Shown here: piece by piece, positions 1-7,249 of the stretch
Position numbering within the stretch: the first letter of the stretch is position 1
Layout of the letters: each line of letters begins with the position of its first letter
Assembly (NCBI RefSeq): GCF_947488835.1
Contig: NZ_CANLBK010000001.1
Location: 496,001 to 560,000, forward strand
Source of the DNA: an uncultured Marinobacter sp.
GTDB taxonomy: Bacteria; Pseudomonadota; Gammaproteobacteria; Pseudomonadales; Oleiphilaceae
Direction of reading: 5' to 3'
DNA length: 64,000 nucleotides
Made by a program: the position numbers and the translations under genes
Notes under the pieces: model-generated
The model's database searches: none
Seen by the model: only the letters and a program-made list of their open reading frames with translations
Told to the model about the DNA's origin: nothing

Positions 1-20
1 ACGCCGGAGAGTTTTTAGCC

Positions 21-833
21 ATGATGTTTGTGTCTTTTAACGTCAACAGTATACGTACCCGCCTGCACCAGCTTGAAGCACTGATCGAAAGCCATAACCC
101 GGACTTTATCGGCCTTCAGGAAACCAAGGTAAGAGATGAAGAATTCCCGGTTGAGGCCATTCGCGAGCTGGGCTACCACGTGCATTTTCATGGCCAGAAA
201 ACCCACTACGGTGTAGCGCTGCTGTCTCGCATGGAGCCGGATCAGGTTCATAAAGGCTACCCCGGGGACGATGAAGACGCCCAGCGCCGGATGATTACCG
301 GCCAGTTCACCATTAACGGGAAAAAACTTACTGTTCTTAACGGTTACTTTCCCCAAGGGGAGAGCCGTGCTCACCCAACCAAGTTTCCAGCCAAAGAAAA
401 GTTCTATGCGGATCTCATGGCCTATCTTGACGAACTTAACGATCGGGATGGCCACGTGGTGATTATGGGCGACATGAACATCTCCCCTACCGATAAAGAC
501 ATCGGCATAGGCCCGGACAACGCAAAAAGATGGCTTCGCACGGGCAAATGCTCATTCCTCCCGGAAGAGCGTGAATGGCTGGGACAGATTGAAGCCCGGG
601 GGTATACCGACGTATTTCGCCACCTCTACCCCGATGAGGCACAAACATTCAGTTGGTTTGATTACCGCAGCAAAGGGTTTGACCGGGAGCCCAAACGGGG
701 CCTGCGCATCGACCTGATCATGGCCAGCGACGGCCTGTTAACGAAAGCAAAGGAAGCTGGCGTATCTTACGAGTTCCGCGGCATGGAGCGGCCATCCGAT
801 CACTGCCCGGTGTGGGCTACATTCGAACTCTGA
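21..833 (+). CDS. xthA: Exodeoxyribonuclease III
   Basis: Apurinic/apyrimidinic endonuclease and 3'-5' exonuclease of base-excision repair, cytosolic and Mg-dependent. The 270 residues match the usual length of the ExoIII/EEP fold. Visible family motifs are FNVNSIR at the N-terminus, GLQETK (catalytic Glu near residue 34), GDMNISP near 150, the LRIDLIM stretch with its Asp, and the terminal SDHCPV carrying the catalytic Asp-His pair. GGAGAG lies 9 bases before the ATG at 21; the ATG at 24 is also possible. A phaD-like regulator follows 18 bp downstream on the same strand, so the two may share a transcript. Confidence 0.97.
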   Translation: MMFVSFNVNSIRTRLHQLEALIESHNPDFIGLQETKVRDEEFPVEAIRELGYHVHFHGQKTHYGVALLSRMEPDQVHKGYPGDDEDAQRRMITGQFTINGKKLTVLNGYFPQGESRAHPTKFPAKEKFYADLMAYLDELNDRDGHVVIMGDMNISPTDKDIGIGPDNAKRWLRTGKCSFLPEEREWLGQIEARGYTDVFRHLYPDEAQTFSWFDYRSKGFDREPKRGLRIDLIMASDGLLTKAKEAGVSYEFRGMERPSDHCPVWATFEL

Positions 834-851
834 TACCTGGCCAGGGCCGAT

Positions 852-1484
852 ATGACAAAAATTAAAACCCGGGACAGAATACTCAACACCAGCCTGTCGT
901 TATTCAACAGTTTGGGTGAGCCCAACGTCACGACGTTACTGATCTCGGATGAGCTGGATATCAGCCCTGGCAACTTGTATTACCACTTCAAGAGTAAGGG
1001 CGACATTGTAGAGGAGCTGTTCTCTGCGTTTGAGTCCGAAGTGCTGGATTTGCTGAGTGTTCCTGAAGATGTGGATATCAGCCTTGATCAACAGAGTTTC
1101 TTCTTGCACATGCTATTTGAAGCTGTAGCAAGGTATCGGTTCCTGTACCAGGATCTGGTGAATGTATTATCCCGCTACGAACGCTTGCAGTTGCGGTTTA
1201 AACGGATACTTAAAAAGAAGACCGGAGCCTTCCGTAGCATCTGCGAAAGCCTGCGAAACCAGAACATGATGAGAATTGCAGACGATGATCTGGGCTCGCT
1301 GTGTGAGCAACTCACCCTGACTGCCTGCTACTGGAGTGCGTATGACACACTATCCCATCTTCATGACCGGGAATTGGTAGACCCCGGTCGTGGCGTATAT
1401 CAGATGATGCACCTGATGCTGCCCTATTTCGCACCCGATGCTCAGGAGCATGCGAAACTGATCAGCCTGGATTACCTGATGTAA
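852..1484 (+). CDS. phaD: TetR-family regulator, PhaD-like
   Basis: DNA-binding regulator of 210 residues. The N-terminal TetR helix-turn-helix (residues 5-55) reads TRDRILNTSLSLFN then ISPGNLYYHFKSK. The C-terminal half, including YRFLYQDL and the LTLTA segment, resembles Pseudomonas PhaD, the TetR-like activator of phasin genes in polyhydroxyalkanoate metabolism. This fits the facing phasin gene, whose stop lies 7 bp away in convergent orientation. No PHA synthase is in the window. The ribosome site is weak, suggesting coupling to xthA upstream. The TetR assignment is firm; the PhaD role is inferred from similarity and the neighbour. Confidence 0.85.
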   Translation: MTKIKTRDRILNTSLSLFNSLGEPNVTTLLISDELDISPGNLYYHFKSKGDIVEELFSAFESEVLDLLSVPEDVDISLDQQSFFLHMLFEAVARYRFLYQDLVNVLSRYERLQLRFKRILKKKTGAFRSICESLRNQNMMRIADDDLGSLCEQLTLTACYWSAYDTLSHLHDRELVDPGRGVYQMMHLMLPYFAPDAQEHAKLISLDYLM

Positions 1485-1491
1485 GGCACTT

Positions 1492-1908
1492 TTACTCTTC
1501 TTCGTCTGAGCGATTCCCGCCACGTAGCATCGAGAGTTCCGCTTCCAGTGCTTCAATTCTGTGCTCCAGGGCTGCTATATCTTCCCTGCGATGAATGCCC
1601 AGCCTACGCAATGCGCCCGACACGCGCTCATCAAAAAGATGTTCAAGCCTATCCCAAGTGCCTGTTGCCCGCTCACGAACACCCTCAACCCGATCCTCCA
1701 CGGAGCGAATTTGTTTCTCCACCGCTCCCCGGGTTTTATTCTCCAACTGCTCGCCTTCCTGAACAAGGCGCTCAAAAAAGCGGCCTGTGTCCTCCTCAGC
1801 TTTTGTATAGGCTCCAAGGCCAGCCAGCCAGATCTGCCGTGCTGAGTCCTTTATTTTTGCAGCCAGTTGCGGATCATTTTCCGGGTTTTTGTCGTTCTCA
1901 TCAGACAT
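1492..1908 (-). CDS. Phasin family PHA granule-associated protein
   Basis: Small charged protein of 138 residues in the PhaI/PhaF phasin family, which coats polyhydroxyalkanoate granules. The diagnostic N-terminal segment is IWLAGLGAYTKAEEDTGRFF (about 26-45), followed by a long amphipathic helix rich in Glu, Arg and Gln. The C-terminal helix (about 105-130, EDIAALEHRIEALEAELSML) has heptad leucines and probably oligomerises as a coiled coil. There is no lysine-alanine-rich histone-like tail, so it resembles PhaI more than PhaF. GAGG lies 7 bases before the ATG. It converges on the phaD-like gene and is probably its target by analogy with Pseudomonas. Confidence 0.85.
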   Translation of the reverse strand: MSDENDKNPENDPQLAAKIKDSARQIWLAGLGAYTKAEEDTGRFFERLVQEGEQLENKTRGAVEKQIRSVEDRVEGVRERATGTWDRLEHLFDERVSGALRRLGIHRREDIAALEHRIEALEAELSMLRGGNRSDEEE

Positions 1909-2060
1909 GTAACAACCTCTGGGAAGGGATAGTTCGCTTAAAGCCCATTATATTACAGCTAGCAGGCAATTTCAGTCGGGCTGAAAGCCCCATTGCAGAA
2001 GGGCTCAGTATAACAGCGGGGTTTATATGCAAAAATGTTCCCACGCAAAGAGGCTGTCAG

Positions 2061-2188
2061 CTTGAAGTGTTCAAAATATAGGCAATACTTGCTTATACCG
2101 GAGTCCTCGCTGACGCCGGTTTGTCTGGAAGCCTTTCATGGATACTACTCGCACGCCTCTGCCCGGCATTCCCGCCGGGCTTTTTTTT
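2061..2188 (+). other. Candidate small RNA with its own terminator
   Basis: The 392-base gap 1909-2300 has no open frame of note but ends in a strong terminator with no plus-strand gene to serve (phaD ends at 1484 and the phasin gene runs the other way). Upstream are a weak promoter-like stretch (TTGAAG at about 2063, then an AT-rich region) and a small hairpin, ACCGG 2097-2101 with CCGGT 2116-2120. Three GGA trinucleotides fall between 2099 and 2142. Together these suggest a short transcript of about 100 nt. No known RNA family was recognised, and the promoter is not convincing. Confidence 0.35.
2161..2188 (+). terminator. Rho-independent terminator
   Basis: Perfect 7-bp GC stem, GCCCGGC then GCCGGGC, with a 6-base loop, followed at once by eight T residues. 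It is a textbook plus-strand terminator, but it lies over 650 bases past the last plus-strand stop codon and 113 bases before the next start. It therefore most likely ends a non-coding transcript beginning in the gap. Confidence 0.85.
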
Positions 2189-2300
2189 GGTATGATTAAT
2201 ACTGGTTATAAGCTTATTCCTTTATGAACCATAAAAGCCGCTTAGCATCACAAGCAATTGGTATTCCTTTTCTGAAATGACGCGTTACAGGAGTTACTGA

Positions 2301-2738
2301 ATGATTGACATTGCCTGGAGTAGTTTCACTCCCTGGTCGGCACTGATTGGTGGCGTACTGGTAGGTCTCGCCGCTGCAAGCTTTCTACTGCTAAATGGAC
2401 GGATTGCCGGAATCAGTGGAATTCTCGGAGGGCTGCTCTCTCCATCTTCCGGCGACATCAGCTGGCGAATTGCATTTCTCGCCGGAATCATCGGTGCACC
2501 GGCTATCTGGATGCTCGCCGCGGAGCTGCCACCCATTGAGATAGAGGCTGGATACCCTGCCCTGATAATTGCAGGTCTCCTTGTGGGCATAGGTACGCGA
2601 TATGGCTCCGGCTGCACAAGCGGTCACGGCGTTTGCGGACTATCGCGGCTGTCACCCAGATCATTCGTGGCAACCTTGAGCTTCATGTTCGCCGGGTTTG
2701 TAACTGTTTATATTATCCGACACGTACTGGGAGTGTAA
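2301..2738 (+). CDS. YeeE/YedE half-transporter, N-terminal type
   Basis: Inner-membrane protein of 145 residues, about four membrane helices, family DUF395 (YeeE/YedE, TsuA-related), which moves thiosulfate or other sulfur species. The conserved cysteine loop is [20 protein letters not shown] (residues 100-119) with Cys105 and Cys112, typical of the first half of full-length YeeE. The second half is the next gene, 4 bp downstream, so the two proteins presumably assemble into one pore. AGGAG lies 7 bases before the ATG. The exact substrate cannot be read from sequence. Confidence 0.9.
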   Translation: MIDIAWSSFTPWSALIGGVLVGLAAASFLLLNGRIAGISGILGGLLSPSSGDISWRIAFLAGIIGAPAIWMLAAELPPIEIEAGYPALIIAGLLVGIGTRYGSGCTSGHGVCGLSRLSPRSFVATLSFMFAGFVTVYIIRHVLGV

Positions 2739-2742
2739 TTTC

Positions 2743-3174
2743 ATGAAATCTGCTTTGGCATCTTTATTTGCAGGCTTGCTGTTTGGCTTTGGTCTAATCG
2801 TATCTGGTATGGCAAACCCGGAAAAAGTATTGGGCTTTCTTGATATTACAGGTCTCTGGGATCCATCTCTTGCGTTCGTTATGGGTGGAGCGGTTCTGGT
2901 TGGGCTTTTTGCATTTGCCATTGCTCGCAAAAGAGCTTTGTCATTCCTTGGCTTCAACATGAAAGTACCGACACATACTCACATAGATAAGCGCCTGATC
3001 ATCGGTGGCCTGATGTTCGGTGCTGGTTGGGGTATTGCCGGTTTCTGCCCGGGGCCAGGACTTGTGGGTTTGGGCGCGGGTGAAATCAAAGCTGTTGTAT
3101 TTGTAGCATCCATGGTTGTTGGGATGGGGATATTCGAGATGGCCGAGCGTATGAGATCCGGCCCTTCATTCTGA
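2743..3174 (+). CDS. YeeE/YedE half-transporter, C-terminal type
   Basis: Partner of the preceding gene: 143 residues with about four membrane helices, beginning with a hydrophobic helix and GLIVSGMANPEKVLGFLD, the usual signature of this half. The functional loop GAGWGIAGFCPGPGLVGL lies at residues 93-110, with Cys102 as the likely sulfur-relay cysteine. In full-length TsuA-type proteins these halves are fused; here they are adjacent separate genes, a common arrangement in proteobacteria. Sulfur-compound import is inferred from the family. Confidence 0.9.
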   Translation: MKSALASLFAGLLFGFGLIVSGMANPEKVLGFLDITGLWDPSLAFVMGGAVLVGLFAFAIARKRALSFLGFNMKVPTHTHIDKRLIIGGLMFGAGWGIAGFCPGPGLVGLGAGEIKAVVFVASMVVGMGIFEMAERMRSGPSF

Positions 3175-3236
3175 CAGGCGCCACTACCTATGAGATGATA
3201 ACCTCGCTCTTTTATTGAATCCGGAGACTACCCCCC

Positions 3237-3665
3237 ATGGATATCCGAAAGATTGATGACACGATTTCTGTCTCTCCCCAAATCACATATGGAGATGTGG
3301 CAGAAGCCGCCAGACTTGGCTTCAAAACCCTGGTTGCAAACCGTCCCGACCAGGAAGAATTTGGCCAGCCTGCTATGGCGGATATTGAGGCAGCAGCATT
3401 GGAAAACGGCATGAGCTGGGTTTACATGCCTGTCGCATCGGGTAATGTAACAGATGCCGATGTTGATCGTTTTGGCGCCATGATCCAGAATTCCGACAAA
3501 CCCGTATTGGCTTTCTGCAGAAGCGGTACCCGCTGCACGGTGCTTTGGGCGCTCAATGCGGCCCGCAGCACTAACGCCGAGGAAGTTTTCACCAAGGCGC
3601 GGGGTGCCGGTTACGACATCAGTGGTCTGGCTCCTCGCATGGCGCAGCAAGCTCGCGGCCAGTAA
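3237..3665 (+). CDS. DUF442 / Blh-type sulfur-linked phosphatase-like protein
   Basis: Soluble protein of 142 residues in the DUF442 (TIGR01244, beta-lactamase-hydrolase-like N-terminal domain) family. It has a dual-specificity-phosphatase-like fold and signature loop CRSGTR at residues 94-99, with Cys94 as probable nucleophile. This domain is often fused or linked to sulfur dioxygenases, rhodaneses and YeeE transporters in sulfide-detoxification operons. Position 62 bp after the YeeE pair supports a sulfur role. No BigR-type repressor and no persulfide dioxygenase accompany it here. True substrate unknown. Confidence 0.85.
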   Translation: MDIRKIDDTISVSPQITYGDVAEAARLGFKTLVANRPDQEEFGQPAMADIEAAALENGMSWVYMPVASGNVTDADVDRFGAMIQNSDKPVLAFCRSGTRCTVLWALNAARSTNAEEVFTKARGAGYDISGLAPRMAQQARGQ

Positions 3666-3710
3666 ATATCACCTCGTTCTTTACGATCAACGCTCAGGAT
3701 TCACCTCCCC

Positions 3711-4820
3711 ATGCAATACATAGGTTCAGAGAACTTCCGGCACAACCAACCGGAACGGATTGGTGTGCTGGTAACCAACCTGGGCACACCCGATGCCCCA
3801 ACGCCCTCAGCCTTAAGACGATATCTCGGTGAGTTTCTTTCTGACCCCAGAGTAGTTGAACTACCTCGCCCCCTTTGGTGGCTGATATTGCACGGAGTTA
3901 TCCTTCGCATACGCCCCAAGCGCAGCGCTGCGGCTTATGCCAGTGTGTGGCAACCTGAGGGCTCCCCACTGCTGATTCATACGGCCAAGCAAGCTGAAGG
4001 TATTCAGGGGGTTCTGAGGAAGAAATACGGCAATGACGTGGTTGTAGGCTTTGCCATGCGCTACGGCAACCCTTCTATTCCAAGGGTGCTTGATGAAATG
4101 CAACAGCAGGGTGTCAGGAAACTGATAGTGCTGCCCCTTTACCCGCAGTATTCCGCTTCTACATCGGCCTCGACGTTCGATGCCATTGCCAAAGATTTCT
4201 CTAAGCGCCGCTGGTTACCGGATCTACGCTTTATCTCACACTATCCGGATTACCCGCCCTACATTGAGGCGATGGCCCGCCATATTGAGAGCCACTGGGC
4301 AGAGAAAGGGCGCAACCAGAAGCTGATCCTCTCCTATCACGGAGTGCCCCTTAAATACCTCACCAAGGGCGACCCATACCACTGCGAGTGCCACAAAACT
4401 TCACGACTTCTTGCTGAGCGGCTTGGCCTGGCGAAAGACGACTATATGACCACCTTCCAGTCTCGCTTCGGTAGAGAAGAGTGGCTCAAGCCCTATACCG
4501 ACGAAACGCTGAAAGCCCTTCCCGGCCAAGGAATAAAGTCCATAGATGTGTTTTGCCCGGGCTTTTCGTCTGATTGCCTTGAGACCATTGAAGAAATTGA
4601 TGAAGAAAATCGCGGGTACTTTATGGAGGCAGGCGGTGAAGGCTTCAGCTACATCACTGCGCTGAATGCGACACCCGGGCACATTGAGGCCCTGGTGCAA
4701 TTGATTGAAGACAACCTCAAAGGCTGGCAACTACCAGATAACCAGCCTGAATCGCTCATCGCCCGCAATCAGCGCGCAGATGAGCAGAAAAATGCAATCT
4801 ATCCTGGTCGGGAGCTTTGA
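3711..4820 (+). CDS. hemH: Ferrochelatase
   Basis: Inserts ferrous iron into protoporphyrin IX, the last step of protoheme synthesis. The 369 residues show VTNLGTPDAPT at the start, the active-site LSYHGVP with His210, the YHCECHKTS segment, and the C-terminal CPGFSSDCLETIEEI carrying the conserved Glu. Length exceeds the common 320-345 residues because of a polar C-terminal tail after about residue 340. It starts 45 bp after the DUF442 gene on the same strand and could be read through from the sulfur genes. A loose hairpin follows the stop. Confidence 0.97.
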   Translation: MQYIGSENFRHNQPERIGVLVTNLGTPDAPTPSALRRYLGEFLSDPRVVELPRPLWWLILHGVILRIRPKRSAAAYASVWQPEGSPLLIHTAKQAEGIQGVLRKKYGNDVVVGFAMRYGNPSIPRVLDEMQQQGVRKLIVLPLYPQYSASTSASTFDAIAKDFSKRRWLPDLRFISHYPDYPPYIEAMARHIESHWAEKGRNQKLILSYHGVPLKYLTKGDPYHCECHKTSRLLAERLGLAKDDYMTTFQSRFGREEWLKPYTDETLKALPGQGIKSIDVFCPGFSSDCLETIEEIDEENRGYFMEAGGEGFSYITALNATPGHIEALVQLIEDNLKGWQLPDNQPESLIARNQRADEQKNAIYPGREL

Positions 4821-4825
4821 ATCAA

Positions 4826-4860
4826 AGGCTCAGCAGCATTTACCGTTTCTGAGCCTGTTT
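4826..4860 (+). terminator. Probable terminator after hemH
   Basis: Inverted repeat AGGCTCAG (4826-4833) with CTGAGCCT (4849-4856), a perfect 8-bp stem with a 15-base loop, then GTTT. The T run is short, so strength is uncertain. The small gene at 4890 on the other strand ends nearby and may share it. Confidence 0.5.
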
Positions 4861-4889
4861 CAAAAAATGCTCATTAAGCATTGAACGCC

Positions 4890-5108
4890 CTACTCTCCCT
4901 CTTCATCCTTTTGGCGCTGCCCAGTCCCTGAAAGATCGGGCATCGCTTCGCAAAAAGTGCACTCATCAATATCCACGCCGGCACCGCCCGCCTCAACATA
5001 GCGAACCCTATGGCTGGCCTGGCCGCGGTTAGTAGACACAGAAAATTTACGATCGCGACGATCATCAACGCCGGTGTCTTTCACGGTATCCATTTTATCA
5101 TCAGACAT
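4890..5108 (-). CDS. Small hypothetical protein, 72 residues
   Basis: Not recognised. A hydrophilic protein starting MSDDKMDTVKDTGVDDRRDR, with a CTFC pair near residues 51-54 inside an acidic segment and a charged tail. One CxxC is too little to call a metal site with confidence. GGAG lies 6 bases before the ATG, which favours this frame over the overlapping 64-residue frame ending at 4874. It converges on hemH. It is followed on its own strand by hemH antisense, so it is probably monocistronic. Confidence 0.6.
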   Translation of the reverse strand: MSDDKMDTVKDTGVDDRRDRKFSVSTNRGQASHRVRYVEAGGAGVDIDECTFCEAMPDLSGTGQRQKDEEGE

Positions 5109-5265
5109 AACTCACTCCCGGATGGCGCCAAATATAATGCTAGTTGGGCTATAGAAGCTAAGATGGGGGTGTTTTGTTAAGTTTAAAGCCTGAAGCATAC
5201 AGTATTCCAGGTAAGCATTCTTTGGACTGCTTGATACTTCATAGCGCCGATATTGAAGTTGCTTG

Positions 5266-6573
5266 CTAGCTCTCCAGGCGGGTTCCAACTTCAACAACCA
5301 CGCGATGACAGTTTCCGTGGCGACTGGACGTGTAATGCCATCCAACTCGCTGACTGAGAGTCGTGGTGAGCTCCAACCCAAGTCCGTAGCCAGTATTGTG
5401 TGAGGATTGTGTGGCCGTATCTTCTCCATCCGGTGGTGCGGGATTGCTGATCGTAATTCGGTTTTCCTGTTGCTCAATAACAACTGTGCCCTCCCAACAG
5501 TGCTGAAAAGCATTCCGTATCAGGTTGCCCAGAATGATGCGTGCGGGCACCAAAGGCACAGTGCAGCTATAAGGGGAGGCACTAATTTCGGTGGTTACAG
5601 GCTTTCCCGCCAACAAATACGTCATCTCGGCAGCCAACTCCCCTATCAGCTCTGATAAGTCGACAACCTCGGACTGAAGCGGGGTGTCCGGTTCATGATT
5701 CAGCCAGAGCAGCGTTTCGGTAAGATGTTTCATAGTCAGACTGGCGCGGTCGATACGATCGACGATGTTTTGTTCGTCCTCGAACTTTTCTCGTTTCTGA
5801 GTCAGTTTTCGGTGTAGCTCGATGTTGGAGCGGATTGTGCTGATTGGTGTCCGGAGTTCGTGGCTGGCGTGCCTGAGAAACCGCCGCTCACGGTCTACCG
5901 CTTGCTGCACCGAGGAGAGACTGTTGCGGATAAGCTCTGCCATTTCATTCAGCTCAGGATAAGAAAAATCCGGCACCGGATCCGAGAGTTTGTCGTTGTC
6001 GAGAGAATGAGTCCAGGCGCGCAACGCTGCCATGGGGCGAGACACGTGCCACAGGAGCAGCCAGGCAACAATAGAAACAAAACCAATCACCAGTATACTG
6101 ACGGTCAGCGTGAACACTCGGTTTTGCCGGGAGGCTTGCGGAAGCACCTCCGAGGCTTGTCGAGGTGTCACTTTCTGACTCAGGTAAAGTGGGCCGTAAT
6201 CGGTATCGTCGCGCATTGCAAAGACGATTGATTTTGGTCGGCTGAACCAGGCGCTATCTTCTTGCTTAAGCAATTGGCCAGACTTGCCTGGTCCATTCGG
6301 AAAAGCCTGAAGAGCATAATCCGGCATGTCGTTCCATTGTGTTGCAACGTCAAAACCGCTGAACTCTCTGACCTGCACGCTTTCCCCTGCGCCAATCACC
6401 TCACTGAATGTTCGAGCGGCTTTTTCCATATTGCCTGCCATCGCCGCATCCAGCCCCCGGATGAAATGTTCCTTGGCGACCAGTGTATAGGCCGCGACCA
6501 GAATGAGCCCCAAAGCCAGAAAAGAGGCGATCAAAACGGTTCTGAGGCTAATCCTGAATCTAAACATTTGCAT
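5266..6573 (-). CDS. Two-component sensor histidine kinase, QseC/PmrB-like
   Basis: Inner-membrane sensor of 435 residues. Membrane helix 1 is at about 10-32, a periplasmic sensor region at 35-150, helix 2 at 153-176, HAMP at 178-230. The dimerisation box RHASHELRTP carries the phospho-accepting His238. The N box NLIRNAFQHC and a glycine-rich GYGLGLEL segment form the ATPase. The G1 region reads SNPAPPDGED, lacking the usual DxGxG, so it is degenerate though the kinase may still work. The ATG at 6573 is chosen because GGA precedes it by 7 bases and it overlaps the regulator stop; the open frame continues upstream only inside the regulator gene. The ATG at 6567 is an alternative. Confidence 0.93.
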   Translation of the reverse strand: MQMFRFRISLRTVLIASFLALGLILVAAYTLVAKEHFIRGLDAAMAGNMEKAARTFSEVIGAGESVQVREFSGFDVATQWNDMPDYALQAFPNGPGKSGQLLKQEDSAWFSRPKSIVFAMRDDTDYGPLYLSQKVTPRQASEVLPQASRQNRVFTLTVSILVIGFVSIVAWLLLWHVSRPMAALRAWTHSLDNDKLSDPVPDFSYPELNEMAELIRNSLSSVQQAVDRERRFLRHASHELRTPISTIRSNIELHRKLTQKREKFEDEQNIVDRIDRASLTMKHLTETLLWLNHEPDTPLQSEVVDLSELIGELAAEMTYLLAGKPVTTEISASPYSCTVPLVPARIILGNLIRNAFQHCWEGTVVIEQQENRITISNPAPPDGEDTATQSSHNTGYGLGLELTTTLSQRVGWHYTSSRHGNCHRVVVEVGTRLES

Positions 6574-7249
6574 TGTCTGTTCCGGGAGCTTTGAGAGCAA
6601 AGCCGGCTCCGCTGATGGTATGCAGCAACGGCTCAGAAAAGGGGCCATCAATGGCCTTGCGCAGGTTGTAAATATGAACCTTGAGACTGTTGCTATCGGG
6701 GTGGTCATCCCCCCAGGCCGAATCCATTAATTCTTCACGAGATACCGGGGACGGTGAGGCCCGCATCAGGCGTTCGAGCAGGCGCCAGCTCGTGGGCGAC
6801 AGTTTCAGGGCCTGACCGTTTCGCTGCACGCTCTTCTCACTGAGGTTCATTTGCAGATCACCGCAGGTGAGCTTCTGAATCTGACCGCTGCGCCTGTGTG
6901 AAAGCGCCCGCACTCTGGCCAACAGCTCCTCCATTTCAAAGGGTTTGACCAGATAATCATCGGTGCCGGCGTTAAATCCCTGCAGCTTATCGTCAAGTTG
7001 GTCACGCGCTGTCAGCATCAGTACCGGGGTGTCGTTGCCCTGCTCCCGCAAATGCTGACAAAGCCCAAGGCCGTCCAGGCGAGGCATATTAATATCCAGC
7101 AACAGCACGTCGTAGCTGTTTTGTCCGATCAGATTGAGCCCTGCAATACCGTTGCTGACATGGTCACAGATGAACCCCTCCAGCTCCAGGTATTGCACCA
7201 ACGTCTGGGCCAGGTCGAGATCGTCTTCGGCCAATAACAATTTCAGCAT
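6560..7249 (-). CDS. Two-component response regulator, OmpR/PhoB family
   Basis: DNA-binding regulator of 229 residues. The receiver domain (1-115) has the acidic pair LLAEDD, phospho-acceptor Asp52 in LLLDINMP and Lys102 in LVKPF. A winged-helix Trans_reg_C domain follows (about 130-222, with SPTSWRLLERLM and HIYNLRKAID). It resembles the QseB/PmrA group. Its start overlaps the RND pump stop by 7 bp and its stop overlaps the kinase start, implying translational coupling. The likely target is the promoter of its own operon, where an 11-bp-period TTAA repeat lies at 13004-13021. Confidence 0.96.
   Translation of the reverse strand: MLKLLLAEDDLDLAQTLVQYLELEGFICDHVSNGIAGLNLIGQNSYDVLLLDINMPRLDGLGLCQHLREQGNDTPVLMLTARDQLDDKLQGFNAGTDDYLVKPFEMEELLARVRALSHRRSGQIQKLTCGDLQMNLSEKSVQRNGQALKLSPTSWRLLERLMRASPSPVSREELMDSAWGDDHPDSNSLKVHIYNLRKAIDGPFSEPLLHTISGAGFALKAPGTDNANV

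Noticed and set aside
4874..5068. 64-codon frame overlapping the small hypothetical gene
   Set aside because: No ribosome site, while the frame 4890-5108 has GGAG at the right distance.
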